Part shown: positions 33,615-43,339 of the stretch, piece after piece | Numbering within the stretch: the first letter of the stretch is position 1 | How the letters are laid out: every line of letters begins with the position of its first letter | Assembly: GCF_014204795.1 (NCBI RefSeq) | Contig: NZ_JACHMB010000001.1 | Coordinates: forward strand, 10,056,501-10,120,500 | DNA from: Nonomuraea jabiensis | GTDB lineage: Bacteria; Actinomycetota; Actinomycetes; Streptosporangiales; Streptosporangiaceae | Length of the DNA: 64,000 nt | Direction of reading: 5' to 3' | Program-made: the position numbers and the translations under genes | The notes under the pieces: generated by a model | Databases searched by the model: none | What the model saw: the letters and a program-made list of their open reading frames with translations, nothing else | What the model was told of the DNA's origin: nothing

Positions 33615-35162
33615 ATGAACCGCCTGTCAGGCGCGCTGGCCGTCGTCGTCCTCGTGCTCGCCACCGGCTGCTCCGGCCCGGCCGGCTCCCCCGCCCAGGG
33701 TTCCCCGCACAACGCGATCAACATCCACCTGTACCAGAAGCCGAAGCGCTTCTCCCCGCTGGATCCGCCCACCGGCCCCGACCAGCAGGTCATGACGTTG
33801 ATCTTCGACAACCTGCTGACCGTCGACGATTCCTACGCCTACGCGCCGCGCCTGGCCGAGCGCTGGGAGGTGGGCGAGGACCGGATCACCTTCCACCTGC
33901 GCGAGGGCCTGAAGTGGAGCGACGGCATGCCGTTCACCAGCAAGGACGTGCTGTTCACCTACAGGCTGCTGGCCGACGCCAAGAGCGGCAGCGCGATGGC
34001 GGGCAAGCTCGCCGGGGCCGCCTTCGAGGCCCCGGACGACAACACGTTCGTGATCAGGCCGGCCAGGCCGAACGTCGGCTTCCTCAGCCTCATCGCCGGG
34101 CCGTTCGCCTTCATCCTGCCCGAGCACGTGCTCGGCATGGAGCCGGTGGACAGGATCGCGGGCAGCGTCTTCTTCAACCACCCGACGGTCGGCATGGGCC
34201 CGTACACCTTCGTGACCTACAAGACCGACCAGTACGTGGAGCTGGCCGCCAACCCGCACTACCGCAAACCCATCGCGATCCCGAGGATCTTCCTCAAACC
34301 GATCAGCTCGGACGTGGCGACCGCGCAGCTCGGCACCGGCGAGATGGACCTGGTCCAGATCTCCCCCACCGACCTGCGGGCGGTGGAGTCACTCAAGGGC
34401 ATCACCGTGTCGGCCAGGCCGAGCCCGGGCTTCGTCAGGATCGCGGTCGACCAGAGCGACGAGCGCTTCGCCGACCCCAGGGTACGGCGGGCGATGCTCC
34501 ACGCGATCGACCGCGAGGCACTGGTCGCCAAGCTCCTGGCCGGCCGGGGCCGGGTCCAGAACTCCTCGTTCGTCACCCCCTGGGCTCTGCCCGGCACGCT
34601 GGAGAGGTACGCCTACGACCCGGCCAAGGCCAGGTCGCTGCTGGCCGAGGCGGGCTGGAAGGCCGGTGAGAAGGTGACGCTGTCGTGGATCCCCGGCCAG
34701 CGCGACCGCGACGTGACGGCCACGGTGGTGCAGGGCGCGCTGGGCGCGGCGGGCATGACCGTCGAGCTCAAGCAGGTGCAGGCGGCCGAGCTGCTCGAAT
34801 CCTACGAGAAGCGCACGTTCGACCTGGCGCTCTTCGGGGGCGGCAGCTACGCCGTGGACCCCTCCAGCAGCGTCACGATCCTCAATTGCGCCGCTTTCTA
34901 CCCCGCCGGGGGAAATATCAGTAACTTCTGCGACGAGTCGCTGGACGCCCTCACCGCCCGAGCCGACGCCCGCACCGACCGGGACCAGCGCGCCAAGCTC
35001 TACCAGGAGGCCGCGGGCAAGGACAACGCCCAGGTCCCGTACCTGTGGTTGTACAACCCGGACACCCTGTGGGCCACCGGCCCGCGGCTGCGCGGCTTCA
35101 AGCCCGGCGGCGACTTCACCACCGGCTTCTGGAACGCCGACGAGTGGACCCTGGCCGGCTGA
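33615..35162 (+). CDS. ABC transporter substrate-binding lipoprotein (peptide/nickel type)
   Basis: SBP family 5 protein of 515 aa. A lipoprotein signal (VVVLVLATGC, lipid-modified Cys19) anchors it outside the membrane. Family blocks include LIFDNLLTVDDSYAYAPRLAERWEV, ITFHLREGLKWSDGMPFTSKDVLFTYRLL and FADPRVRRAMLHAIDREALV. It binds peptides or similar solutes and delivers them to the permeases encoded downstream. The ATG at 33615 follows GGGAGG by 5 nt. Its stop overlaps the next ATG (TGATG). First gene of a five-gene Dpp/Opp-type operon. Confidence 0.92.
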   Translation: MNRLSGALAVVVLVLATGCSGPAGSPAQGSPHNAINIHLYQKPKRFSPLDPPTGPDQQVMTLIFDNLLTVDDSYAYAPRLAERWEVGEDRITFHLREGLKWSDGMPFTSKDVLFTYRLLADAKSGSAMAGKLAGAAFEAPDDNTFVIRPARPNVGFLSLIAGPFAFILPEHVLGMEPVDRIAGSVFFNHPTVGMGPYTFVTYKTDQYVELAANPHYRKPIAIPRIFLKPISSDVATAQLGTGEMDLVQISPTDLRAVESLKGITVSARPSPGFVRIAVDQSDERFADPRVRRAMLHAIDREALVAKLLAGRGRVQNSSFVTPWALPGTLERYAYDPAKARSLLAEAGWKAGEKVTLSWIPGQRDRDVTATVVQGALGAAGMTVELKQVQAAELLESYEKRTFDLALFGGGSYAVDPSSSVTILNCAAFYPAGGNISNFCDESLDALTARADARTDRDQRAKLYQEAAGKDNAQVPYLWLYNPDTLWATGPRLRGFKPGGDFTTGFWNADEWTLAG

Positions 35163-36121
35163 TGCTCGCCTACCTCGCGCGCCGGCTCCTGACCGGCGCC
35201 GCCGTCTTCCTGCTCATCAGCGCCGGCGTGTTCCTCCTGGTCCGCGCCGCGCCCGGCGACCCGGTCCGGATGATGGTCGACCCGGAGCGACTGGCCTCGG
35301 GCGGCCCGGCGTTCGTCGCCGCCAAACGCGCCGAACTCGGCCTGGACAGGCCGGTCCTGGTCACGTACGGCATCTGGCTGCGTGACGTGCTGGGCGGCGA
35401 CCTCGGCCACTCCTTCGTCAGCCGCCGCCCGGTGGCCGAGGTGCTCGGCGAGCGGATGGGCCCCACCGTGCTGCTCATGGGCACCGCCCTGGCGCTCGGC
35501 CTGGTGCTGGCGGTGGCGGCGGGCACGCTGGCCGCGGTCCGGCGCAACAGCGCGGTCGACCACGCCACCACCGTCGCCGGCCTCGGCGCGATCTCGGTGC
35601 CCAGCTTCTTCCTGGGCATCGCCGCGATCTACCTCTTCTCGCTGAAGCTCGGCTGGGTGCCGTCCTCCGGCATGTCCACACCGGGCGACGGCGGCGGCGC
35701 CGACATCCTGGCCCACCTGGTGCTGCCCGCGGCCGTCCTCGGGCTGTCCATCGCCGGGCCGTTCACCCGGTACGTGCGCGCCGGGCTGCTGGCGGAGCTC
35801 GACGCCGACTACGTGCGCACGGCCGAGGCCAAGGGCGCCGGTCCCGGCCGGGTGCTCATGCGGCACGCGCTGCGCAACGCGCTGGTCCCGCTCATCACCG
35901 TCGTGATGATCTCCATCCCGCAGCTGCTGGCCGGGGCGGTCGCCGTGGAGCAGGTCTTCGCCTGGCCAGGCATGGGGCAGCTCGCCGTCAGCTCGATAGG
36001 CCAGCTCGACCACCCGGTGGTGATCGGGTTCGCGATGTTCGTCGCGGTGCTCGTACTGGTCTGCAACCTCGCCGCCGACCTGCTCTACGCGGTGGCCGAC
36101 CCCAGGATCAGCCTGTCATGA
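35162..36121 (+). CDS. ABC transporter permease (DppB/OppB type)
   Basis: Protein of 319 aa with six membrane helices. The N-terminal MLAYLARRLLTGAAVFLLIS, the periplasmic region with DRPVLVTYGIWLRDVLGGDLGHSF, and the EAA-type loop YVRTAEAKGAGPGRVLMRHALRNALVPLI identify a DppB-family subunit. Its start overlaps the SBP stop by 1 nt, and its stop overlaps the DppC start (ATGA). Confidence 0.92.
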   Translation: MLAYLARRLLTGAAVFLLISAGVFLLVRAAPGDPVRMMVDPERLASGGPAFVAAKRAELGLDRPVLVTYGIWLRDVLGGDLGHSFVSRRPVAEVLGERMGPTVLLMGTALALGLVLAVAAGTLAAVRRNSAVDHATTVAGLGAISVPSFFLGIAAIYLFSLKLGWVPSSGMSTPGDGGGADILAHLVLPAAVLGLSIAGPFTRYVRAGLLAELDADYVRTAEAKGAGPGRVLMRHALRNALVPLITVVMISIPQLLAGAVAVEQVFAWPGMGQLAVSSIGQLDHPVVIGFAMFVAVLVLVCNLAADLLYAVADPRISLS

Positions 36122-36981
36122 CCACGACCCTCGCCTCGCCCCGCTCGCTGGCCGCCCGGCGCTTCCGGCGCAACCGCCTGGCGCTGGCCGGAGCCGTGTT
36201 CCTCACCGCCGTCGGCGTGCTGGCGCTGGCCGCGCCGCTGGTGGCCGGGCACGACCCGAACGCGGTGGATCTGGCCGCCTTCCGCGAGCCGCCGTCCGCC
36301 GCGCACCTGCTCGGCACCGACTCCTCCGGGCGCGACGTGTTCGCCAGGCTCGTGTACGCCGGCCGGGTCTCGCTGCTGGTCGGCCTGCTGTCGTCGCTGG
36401 CGGCGGTCGCCCTCGGCACGCTGCTCGGCGCGCTGGCCGGCATGTTCGGCGGGCCGGTCGACGCCGCCGTCATGCGCGCCGCCGACGTGGTGCTCTCCTT
36501 CCCGTCGCTGGTCGTCGTCGTCGTGCTGGCGGGCGTGCTCGGGCCGGGCGCCGCGATGCTCGTGCTCGTCTTCGCCGCGTGCAACTGGCCGACCGCCTGC
36601 CGCGTGGTGCGCGGGCTGACGTTGTCGCTGCGCGAGCGGGAGTACGTCCAGGCGGCGCGCGCCTTCGGGGCCGGGCGGCTGACGGTGATCGGGCGGCACG
36701 TGCTGCCCGCCGTCCTGCCGCACGTCGCGGTGGCCGGCACGCTGCTGGTGGCGCAGCTGATCCTGCTGGAGGCGGTGCTGTCCTTCCTCGGCCTCGGCGT
36801 GCGGCCGCCGCACGCGAGCTGGGGCAACATGCTGACCGACGCCCAGAACCTCACCCTCATCCAGACCATGCCGTGGTTGTGGCTGCCGCCCGGCCTGGCC
36901 ATCGCGCTGACCGTGCTGGCCGTGAACTTCGTCGGCGACGGCCTGCGCGACGCCGTGGACCCGAAGGAGGTCCGCGGATGA
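36118..36981 (+). CDS. ABC transporter permease (DppC/OppC type)
   Basis: Protein of 287 aa. It opens with the OppC N-terminal pattern RRFRRNRLALAGAVFLTAVGVLALAAPLV and has HLLGTDSSGRDVFARLVYAGRVSLLVGL, then the EAA loop YVQAARAFGAGRLTVIGRHVLPAVLPHV. It pairs with the DppB subunit to form the channel. It is coupled to both neighbours by 4-nt ATGA overlaps. Confidence 0.92.
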   Translation: MTTTLASPRSLAARRFRRNRLALAGAVFLTAVGVLALAAPLVAGHDPNAVDLAAFREPPSAAHLLGTDSSGRDVFARLVYAGRVSLLVGLLSSLAAVALGTLLGALAGMFGGPVDAAVMRAADVVLSFPSLVVVVVLAGVLGPGAAMLVLVFAACNWPTACRVVRGLTLSLREREYVQAARAFGAGRLTVIGRHVLPAVLPHVAVAGTLLVAQLILLEAVLSFLGLGVRPPHASWGNMLTDAQNLTLIQTMPWLWLPPGLAIALTVLAVNFVGDGLRDAVDPKEVRG

Positions 36982-37955
36982 CGCCGCTGCTCACGGTCGA
37001 CGACCTCGCGGTCGAGTTCGCCACGCGGGACGGCGTGGTGCGCGCCGTCGACGGAGTCAGCCTGCAGGTGGGGCCGGGAGAGATCCTCGGCGTGGTCGGC
37101 GAGTCCGGCTCGGGCAAGAGCGTGACCGCGATGTCGGTGCTCGGGCTGATCCGGCCGCCGGGGCGGGTGGTGCGCGGCAGCGTCCGCTTCGACGGCGAGG
37201 ACCTGCTGACCCTGCCCGCGCGCCGGTTGCGCCGGATCCGGGGCCGCCGCATCGCGATGATCTTCCAGGACCCGATGACGGCGCTCAACCCGGTCGTCCC
37301 GGTCGGCGCCCAGATCGCCGAGGCCATCAGGCTGCACCAGCCGCGCCTCGGCCGCGCCGCCGTGCGGGCCCGCGTGCTGGAGCTGCTGGCCTCCGTCGGC
37401 GTCGCGGACCCCGCCGCCCGGTACGGCCGGCACCCCCACGAGTACTCCGGCGGCATGCGCCAGCGCGCGATGATCGCGATGGCCCTGGCCAACGAACCCG
37501 ACCTGCTCATCGCCGACGAACCGACGACCGCGCTGGACGTCACCGTCCAGTCCCAGGTGCTCGCCCTGCTCGACACGGCCAGGCGGGAGGCCGGCGCGGC
37601 GGCGGTGCTCATCACCCACGACCTGGGAGTGATCGCCGAGCTGGCCGACCGGGTCGCGGTCATGTACGCGGGCCGCGTCGTCGAGCACGGCGACGTGCAC
37701 CAGGTCTTCGCCACGCCCCGCCACCCCTACACGCGCGGCCTGCTGTCCAGCCGCCCCCGCCTGGAGGCGGCGGGGGACCTGGTGCCGATCCCGGGCAGCC
37801 CGCCTGACCTGCTGGCGCCGCCGCCCGGCTGCGCCTTCGAGCCGCGCTGCGCGCTGGCCGCCGGCCGCGCCGCCTGCCGGGCGGACCGTCCCGAGCCGGT
37901 CGTGGTGGCGGCCGGTCACCTGTCGGCCTGCCATTTCCCCGAGGAGCCGGTGTGA
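36978..37955 (+). CDS. ABC transporter ATPase (DppD/OppD type)
   Basis: Protein of 325 aa. Walker A is GESGSGKS, the Q-loop is IFQDPMTALNP, the signature is YSGGMRQRAMIAMAL, Walker B is LLIADEPTTALD, and the His switch is ITHD. The C-terminal oligopeptide extension (CAFEPRCALAAGRAACRADRP) has the four Cys that bind an iron-sulfur cluster in this family. ATG overlaps the DppC stop. Confidence 0.93.
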   Translation: MTPLLTVDDLAVEFATRDGVVRAVDGVSLQVGPGEILGVVGESGSGKSVTAMSVLGLIRPPGRVVRGSVRFDGEDLLTLPARRLRRIRGRRIAMIFQDPMTALNPVVPVGAQIAEAIRLHQPRLGRAAVRARVLELLASVGVADPAARYGRHPHEYSGGMRQRAMIAMALANEPDLLIADEPTTALDVTVQSQVLALLDTARREAGAAAVLITHDLGVIAELADRVAVMYAGRVVEHGDVHQVFATPRHPYTRGLLSSRPRLEAAGDLVPIPGSPPDLLAPPPGCAFEPRCALAAGRAACRADRPEPVVVAAGHLSACHFPEEPV

Positions 37956-38920
37956 GCGAACTCGTGCTGGCCGTCGAGGGCCTGGTCAAGCACTTCCCGA
38001 TCCGCGCCGGGGTCCTGCGCCGGCGTAGCGGGGCGGTCCGGGCCGTGGACGGCGTGGACCTGGCGCTGCGCTCCGGCCGTACCCTCGGGCTGGTCGGCGA
38101 GTCCGGCTGCGGCAAGACCACGACGGGCCGGCTCGTCGTGCGCCTGGCCGAGCCCACCTCCGGCCGCATCCTGTACGGCGGGCGCGACCTGGCCGCCATG
38201 TCGCCCGCCGAGCTCCGGCCGCTGCGCGGCGAGATCCAGATCGTCTTCCAGGATCCGTACTCGTCGCTGTCGCCCCGGCTGACCGTGCACGAGATCGTCG
38301 CCGAGCCGCTGCGCACCCAGGGCCGCTACCGCCGCGGCGGCCGGGAACGGGTCGGCGAGCTGCTGGAGCTGGTGGGCCTGTCTCCCGAGCACGCCGGCCG
38401 CTATCCGCACGAGTTCTCCGGCGGCCAGCGCCAGCGCGTCGGCATCGCCAGGGCGCTGGCCCTGAACCCGCGCGTGCTGGTGCTGGACGAGCCCGTCTCG
38501 GCGCTGGACGTCTCGATCCAGGCGCAGGTCGTCAACCAGCTCGCGCACCTGCAGCGCGAGCTGGGCCTGGCCTACCTGTTCATCTCGCACGACCTGTCGG
38601 TGGTGCGGCATCTGTGCGACAGAGTGGCGATCATGTATCTGGGCCGGATCGTGGAGGAGGGCGAGCGGGCGGAGATCTTCGCACGGCCCGCCCACCCCTA
38701 CACCAAGGCGCTCATCTCGGCCGTGCCGATCTCGGATCCGTCGCAGCGGGGCGAGCGGAGGCGGATCGTGCTCGCCGGTGACGTGCCCAGCCCGGCCGAC
38801 CCGCCGTCGGGCTGCCGCTTCCGTACGCGCTGCTGGAAGGCCCGGGAGCGGTGCGCCGTCGAGGAGCCGGCGCTGACCGGCGCGGGGCATCGTGTCGCCT
38901 GCCACTTCCCCGACGCCTGA
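37952..38920 (+). CDS. ABC transporter ATPase (DppF/OppF type)
   Basis: Protein of 322 aa. Walker A is GESGCGKTT, the Q-loop is VFQDPYSSLSPRLTV, the signature is FSGGQRQRVGIARAL, Walker B is VLVLDEPVSALD and the switch is ISHD. It has the Cys-containing oligopeptide extension (CRFRTRCWKARERCAVEEP). The GTG start overlaps the DppD stop (GTGA). Last gene of the importer operon; its stop is 3 nt from the convergent stop of the next gene. Confidence 0.93.
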   Translation: MSELVLAVEGLVKHFPIRAGVLRRRSGAVRAVDGVDLALRSGRTLGLVGESGCGKTTTGRLVVRLAEPTSGRILYGGRDLAAMSPAELRPLRGEIQIVFQDPYSSLSPRLTVHEIVAEPLRTQGRYRRGGRERVGELLELVGLSPEHAGRYPHEFSGGQRQRVGIARALALNPRVLVLDEPVSALDVSIQAQVVNQLAHLQRELGLAYLFISHDLSVVRHLCDRVAIMYLGRIVEEGERAEIFARPAHPYTKALISAVPISDPSQRGERRRIVLAGDVPSPADPPSGCRFRTRCWKARERCAVEEPALTGAGHRVACHFPDA

Positions 38921-38923
38921 TGG

Positions 38924-40042
38924 TTACCGGGGCTCGTCGTCGGTCCAGCCCGCCTTGATCACCGCGGTGGAGTTCCACATCGTGCCGGGCTCGAAACCGG
39001 TCTGGAAGCCGCGCGGCTTCACCGCGACGTACTCGCTCGCCAGGGCCGACCCGGTCGCCTCGTCGATGATCAGCCGGTGCTCCGCGACGCCGTCACTGAG
39101 GGTCGGCTCGTTGATGGCCACGGCCGTGCCCGTGCGTCCCTCGGCGTCCGTGACGTTCTGGATGACCCGTACGTCGTCGAGTTCGGCCAGCATCCGGAAC
39201 GCCGCGCCGCGCACCTCGGGCGTCACCGGCATGTCCATGATCAATCCCGCGCTGACCACGAACAGCCACCCGTCGCCCACCATCGGCACGTCGGTGGCAT
39301 ACCCCTTCCAGGCCAGGAGCCGCTTCTTGAGCTTGTCCGGGTCTCCGGGCAGCTCGCGCAGTTCTTTCACCGAGACGTTGCGGCCCAGCCAGAACACCTT
39401 GTCCCCGTCGGTCAGCGGGCTGCGGCTGGTCCTGGCCCGGCCCGGCGATGTCTTCAGGACCATGGGCTCGGGTTTCCCGGGGACCGCGACCTCGATGGAG
39501 GCGGGAGACCCGGCCCGCTCCCACGCCTGCCGGTCCTCCTCGGTGGCCGGGCGGGCGCCGAGGGACTGCAGGCGACCCCACTGCTTCTGGCCCGGACCGG
39601 TGGCGCTGGGCGTCCAGCCCTCGTCCCGCTGCTGGTCGAGCACCCGGTAGCCGCCCTTGGCCGCGGCGAACAGGGTCCGGCGCACCGACACGGTGTGCCA
39701 GTACTCGCCCGTGCCCTCCGGTTGCCGCTCCGCCCTGGCGGCCGCTGCCAGCAGCACCTCCCGGGCCGACAGCGTCACCGCCGGCCGGGTGCTCGCCGGG
39801 GTGTCGGGGGCGCGTGGCGCGGACGCCGTGCCGTTCGTCGCGACGACCACGGCCACGGCGGTGACGGCCGCGGCTCCGGCGAGCCCCAGGCTCCATACGG
39901 GCCGCGCGGTCCGGCGCCGGCGCCGGACCGGCCGGGGCTGCGCCATGGCGCGGGAGAGCTCGGCGGCCCTGGTGCGCGGGTCGATCGGCCGGTCTGCGAG
40001 GTGGGCGGGCCGGGCGGCCCTGAGCTCGTCGATGGGGTTCAT
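38924..40042 (-). CDS. CU044_5270-family membrane-anchored protein
   Basis: Protein of 372 aa. It has a short cytoplasmic N-terminus (MNPIDELRAARPAHL), one membrane helix (SLGLAGAAAVTAVAVVVATNG) and a large extracellular domain. This matches the family that commonly sits downstream of an ECF sigma factor gene in Streptosporangiaceae-type genomes. It may act as the anti-sigma or signal partner, but no ZAS zinc motif is visible. ATG overlaps the sigma-factor stop (ATGA), so the pair is translationally coupled. Confidence 0.8.
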   Translation of the reverse strand: MNPIDELRAARPAHLADRPIDPRTRAAELSRAMAQPRPVRRRRRTARPVWSLGLAGAAAVTAVAVVVATNGTASAPRAPDTPASTRPAVTLSAREVLLAAAARAERQPEGTGEYWHTVSVRRTLFAAAKGGYRVLDQQRDEGWTPSATGPGQKQWGRLQSLGARPATEEDRQAWERAGSPASIEVAVPGKPEPMVLKTSPGRARTSRSPLTDGDKVFWLGRNVSVKELRELPGDPDKLKKRLLAWKGYATDVPMVGDGWLFVVSAGLIMDMPVTPEVRGAAFRMLAELDDVRVIQNVTDAEGRTGTAVAINEPTLSDGVAEHRLIIDEATGSALASEYVAVKPRGFQTGFEPGTMWNSTAVIKAGWTDDEPR

Positions 40043-40575
40043 GACCACTCCTCGTTGAGGCTCCGCACGTGGGGCAGGGGTTCGCGCCGGGGGCCGGCGT
40101 CCGTGGCCTCCATGGCCTGTTCGAGCCGTTTGCGTGCCCGGTGCAGCCGTACGCGGAAGGCCGCCGACGAGCAGCCGACGACCCGCGCGCCCTCCTTCGG
40201 CGACAGCCCGTGCCAGGCGACCAGGACGAGGATCTCCCGATCGTCCTCGGGCACGGCGGCCAGCGCGCGCAGCACGCCCATCCGCTCGGTCACGTGATCG
40301 GCGACGTCGCCCTCGGCCCAGGCCCGCAGCTCCGCCGCGACGGCCTCGCGGCGGACCTCGGCGCGTACGTTGTCGCGCAGGACGTTCCTGGCGACGCCGA
40401 GCAGCCACGGCAGCGCCGGCTCGGGCACGTCCTCCAACCGCCGCCAGGCGATCGCGAACGTCTCGCTCACCACCTCGTCCGCCACCTGGCGGCCCGCGCG
40501 GCTCACGACGTAGGCCCACACCCGTTGTCGGCATTCGTCGTACATGCCGGTGAACCGGTGCTCATCATCTGACAC
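40039..40575 (-). CDS. ECF-subfamily RNA polymerase sigma factor
   Basis: Protein of 178 aa. Region 2 is FTGMYDECRQRVWAYVVSRAG ... ADEVVSETFAIAWRRLEDVP, followed by LPWLLGVARNVLRDNVRAE. Region 4 is LAAVPEDDREILVLVAWHGLSPKEGARVVGCSSAAFRVRLHRARKRL (read in parts). GTG 40575 follows AAGGGG by 7 nt; an upstream start at 40629 adds residues with no counterpart in the family. It directs core polymerase to its own promoter set, probably including this operon. Confidence 0.9.
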   Translation of the reverse strand: MSDDEHRFTGMYDECRQRVWAYVVSRAGRQVADEVVSETFAIAWRRLEDVPEPALPWLLGVARNVLRDNVRAEVRREAVAAELRAWAEGDVADHVTERMGVLRALAAVPEDDREILVLVAWHGLSPKEGARVVGCSSAAFRVRLHRARKRLEQAMEATDAGPRREPLPHVRSLNEEWS

Positions 40576-40657
40576 CGCCCAGCCCCTTCGTTCGGGATGC
40601 GTTCTTCTGACACCACGAAGTGGCCGCAACCCTGCCGTTGTTACACCCTTTTCGGGA

Positions 40658-41599
40658 TCAGCTGATCGGGACGGTGAGGCGGCGCCTGGCGGGTGACGGC
40701 TCCTTGCGCTCGCCGAGGAGGGTCATGAGCTGGTCCATGGCCACCTCGCCGAGCTTCTCGCCGTCCACGTCGATCGCGGGGACGTCGCCCAGGCCGAGGC
40801 TGTCGACGATCATGCGCTCCGAGCTGACCACGACGTCGCGGATCCCGCGGTGGAGCAGGGCGAACATGAGGCCCAGGCCGATCGAGGTCGCGTACGGGAC
40901 CACGGCGGTGGCGCGGGCGGCCACCACGGCCTCCGCCGTCTCCACCCCGGCGGCGAACGTCGAGGGGTAGGGGCCGAGCATGGTCAGCGTCGCGCCGCTC
41001 GACCCGGCCGCGGCGCGGATGGCCGCCTGGCGCTGGCGATCCTGCCAGGAGCCGGCCGGGCCGCCGATGTAGACGATGCGCTCGTGGCCCATCTCGGCGA
41101 ACCGGGTGACGAGCGTGCCGAAGGCGGTGGCCGTGTCGGCGACCGCCGAGGTCATGCCCTCGATCTCGCGGTCGATGAGCACGGTCGGCTTGAACGACGC
41201 GGCGGCGCGGACGATCTCGTCCGAGCCTCGCGGCGCGGTGAGCAGGAAGCCGTCGACCTGGTGCGCGAGCTGCTCGACCGCGGCGACCTGGGCGGCGTGC
41301 TCCAGGGAGTGCACCGCGATGGTCAGCTGCATGCCCGAGTCGGCCGCGCGCCCCTGGGCACCGCCGATGATCGGGGTGAAGAACGTGTTGTCGAGCGTGG
41401 GCACCACGAGGGCGACCACTCCGGTCCGCCCGCGGGCCAGCTGGGTGGCTGCCCGGTTGGGGACGAATCCGAGCTGCTCGGCGGCTGCGCGGACGCGGGC
41501 CACCGTTTCCGGGGCGGCCAGGTCCGGCCGGCCCAGGGCGCGAGAGGCCGTCGCCTTGGAAACCCCGGCCAGCGCGGCGACGTCCGCGAGTGTCGGCAC
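40658..41599 (-). CDS. LacI-family transcriptional regulator
   Basis: Protein of 313 aa. The HTH and hinge are LADVAALAGVSKATASRALGR ... VRAAAEQLGFVPNRAATQLARG; the effector domain follows, with VALVVPTLDNTFFTPIIGGAQ and VVVSSERMIVDSLGLGDVPAIDVD. GTG 41599 has AAGGAGG 4 nt upstream. It is divergent from the Pot-type importer operon, whose start region carries two AACCGGTT palindromes, so it most likely represses that operon with an imported solute as inducer. Confidence 0.9.
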   Translation of the reverse strand: MPTLADVAALAGVSKATASRALGRPDLAAPETVARVRAAAEQLGFVPNRAATQLARGRTGVVALVVPTLDNTFFTPIIGGAQGRAADSGMQLTIAVHSLEHAAQVAAVEQLAHQVDGFLLTAPRGSDEIVRAAASFKPTVLIDREIEGMTSAVADTATAFGTLVTRFAEMGHERIVYIGGPAGSWQDRQRQAAIRAAAGSSGATLTMLGPYPSTFAAGVETAEAVVAARATAVVPYATSIGLGLMFALLHRGIRDVVVSSERMIVDSLGLGDVPAIDVDGEKLGEVAMDQLMTLLGERKEPSPARRRLTVPIS

Positions 41600-41676
41600 T
41601 GATCCTCCTTGAGTGGTTACACGGAATTCACACAGGGGTTTGTGCGAGAGGCCGCTCATAATCTATGGTCAGGCTC

Positions 41677-42555
41677 ATGCAACCGGTTCCGCAACCGGTT
41701 CCAGCCAAGCGTACGCCACGGAGAAAGGACGCCGACATCTCCCGCAAATCGGCCCTTCTGCTGGTGCCTGGTCTCGTCCTTCTCGTCGCAGGTTTCCTCG
41801 TCCCCTCCGCGGCGATGCTCTTCGCGCCACCGGACGTGCCGACCGGCGAGATCTTCGCGCGCCTGGGCAAGATGCTGACGGATCCGTACGACCTGGAGGT
41901 GATCGGGCGCACGGTCGGGCTGGCCCTGGCTGTCACGATCATCTGCGTCGTCCTCGGCTTCCCCATCGCCTACTGGCTCGCCCGCTCGCCCTCACGCTGG
42001 AGCGGGGTCTTCCTGGCTGTGGCGATCTTCCCATTGATGCTGAGCAACGTGGTAAGGACGTTCGGCTGGCTGGTGATCCTCGGTTCCAAGGGGGCGCTGG
42101 GCCGGCTGCTCGTCCAGCTCGGCATCGTGGACGCGGCGCCGCAGCTGCTCTACACCAAGCTGGCGATCGTCCTCGGCCTCACCCAGCTGTTCCTGCCGCT
42201 GGCGATCATCTCCTGCTACTCGGCCGTCGCCCAGGTCGATCCCGGCCTGGACGACGCCTCGCGCGGGCTCGGCGCGAGCCGGATCCGGACGATGTGGAAC
42301 GTCGTCATCCCGCTGACCATGCCGGGCATCGTGGTGGCCGCCACCCTGGTCTTCGCCGGGTCCGTCACCGCGTACACGACGCCGTACCTGCTCGGCGGGT
42401 CCAGCCAGCGGATGCTGTCCACGCAGCTGTTCAACTACGCGAGCACCACGCTCGACTGGGCCTCCGCCTCGGCGACGGCGCTCATCATGACGGTCCTGGT
42501 CTTCGTGGTCTCCGGGCTGTCCTCGCTGATCGGGCGGAAGGGGGCCACCTCGTGA
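41677..42555 (+). CDS. Pot-type ABC transporter permease 1
   Basis: Protein of about 292 aa with six membrane helices. It contains the binding-protein-dependent permease loop VDPGLDDASRGLGASRIRTMWNVVIPLTMPGI, as in PotB. The start is uncertain: ATG 41677 lies in the operator repeat and would be near-leaderless, and ATG 41665 is in frame upstream. The first codons translate the operator repeat as MQPVPQPVP, which is unlikely to be functional protein. Its stop overlaps the GTG of the next permease. Confidence 0.87.
   Translation: MQPVPQPVPAKRTPRRKDADISRKSALLLVPGLVLLVAGFLVPSAAMLFAPPDVPTGEIFARLGKMLTDPYDLEVIGRTVGLALAVTIICVVLGFPIAYWLARSPSRWSGVFLAVAIFPLMLSNVVRTFGWLVILGSKGALGRLLVQLGIVDAAPQLLYTKLAIVLGLTQLFLPLAIISCYSAVAQVDPGLDDASRGLGASRIRTMWNVVIPLTMPGIVVAATLVFAGSVTAYTTPYLLGGSSQRMLSTQLFNYASTTLDWASASATALIMTVLVFVVSGLSSLIGRKGATS
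41679..41702. promoter_or_regulatory. Double LacI-type operator (GCAACCGGTTCC x2)
   Basis: The 12-mer GCAACCGGTTCC occurs twice in direct tandem. Each copy contains the palindrome AACCGGTT with the central CG typical of LacI/GalR operators. It overlaps the first codons of the permease gene. A CATAAT-like -10 element lies at 41657-41662, so a bound repressor would sit right at the transcription start. Confidence 0.7.
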
Positions 42556-43339
42556 AGCGGCCGATCACGGCGGCGCTCGCGGTCATCGGCTACGTCATCA
42601 TGATCGTGCCGATCATCTTCGTGGTCGCCACCGCCTTTACCGCCGGAACCACGCTGAGGTTCCCGCCCGACGGGATCTCGCTGCGCTGGTTCGACGAGGC
42701 GCTCGGCTACGAGCCGTTCATCGAGGCCGCGGTCTCCAGCCTGGAGCTCGCCGTGCTCGCCACCGCGCTCGCGCTGGTGCTCGGCGTGCCCGTCACGCTC
42801 GCCGTCCACCGTGGCAAGCTGCCCGGCAAGGGGCTGGTCGAGGGGTTGTTCCTGTCGCCGCTCATCGTCCCGGAGCTGGTCGTCGGCCTCGCGCTGTTCC
42901 AGCAGCTGATGGTCGGCCTGGACCTGGACAACTTCAGCACCCTGCTGGTCGGGCACACCGCGCTGATGCTGCCGTACGCGGTGCGCGTGACCGGCGCCTC
43001 GCTCGCGCTGGCCGACCCCGCGCTGGAGGAGGCCGCCCGCGGTCTCGGCGCCTCGCCGCTGCGCGCGTTCCTCAACGTGACGCTGCCCGTCCTGCGTCCG
43101 GGCATCTTCTCCGCCGCGCTGCTCAGCGTGGTCACGTCGTTCAACAACGTGCCGCTGTCGCTGCTGCTGCAGGGACGCGACTTCCGGACGCTGCCGGTGA
43201 CGATGCTCGACTACGTGCAGCAGTCGTACGACCCGATGGTCGCCGCCGCTTCCACCCTCATCCTGGCCGCCACCGTGGTCATCGCGGTGATCGCCGAGCG
43301 CACGGTCGGATTCGCCAAGATCTTCGGAGGGATCAACCA

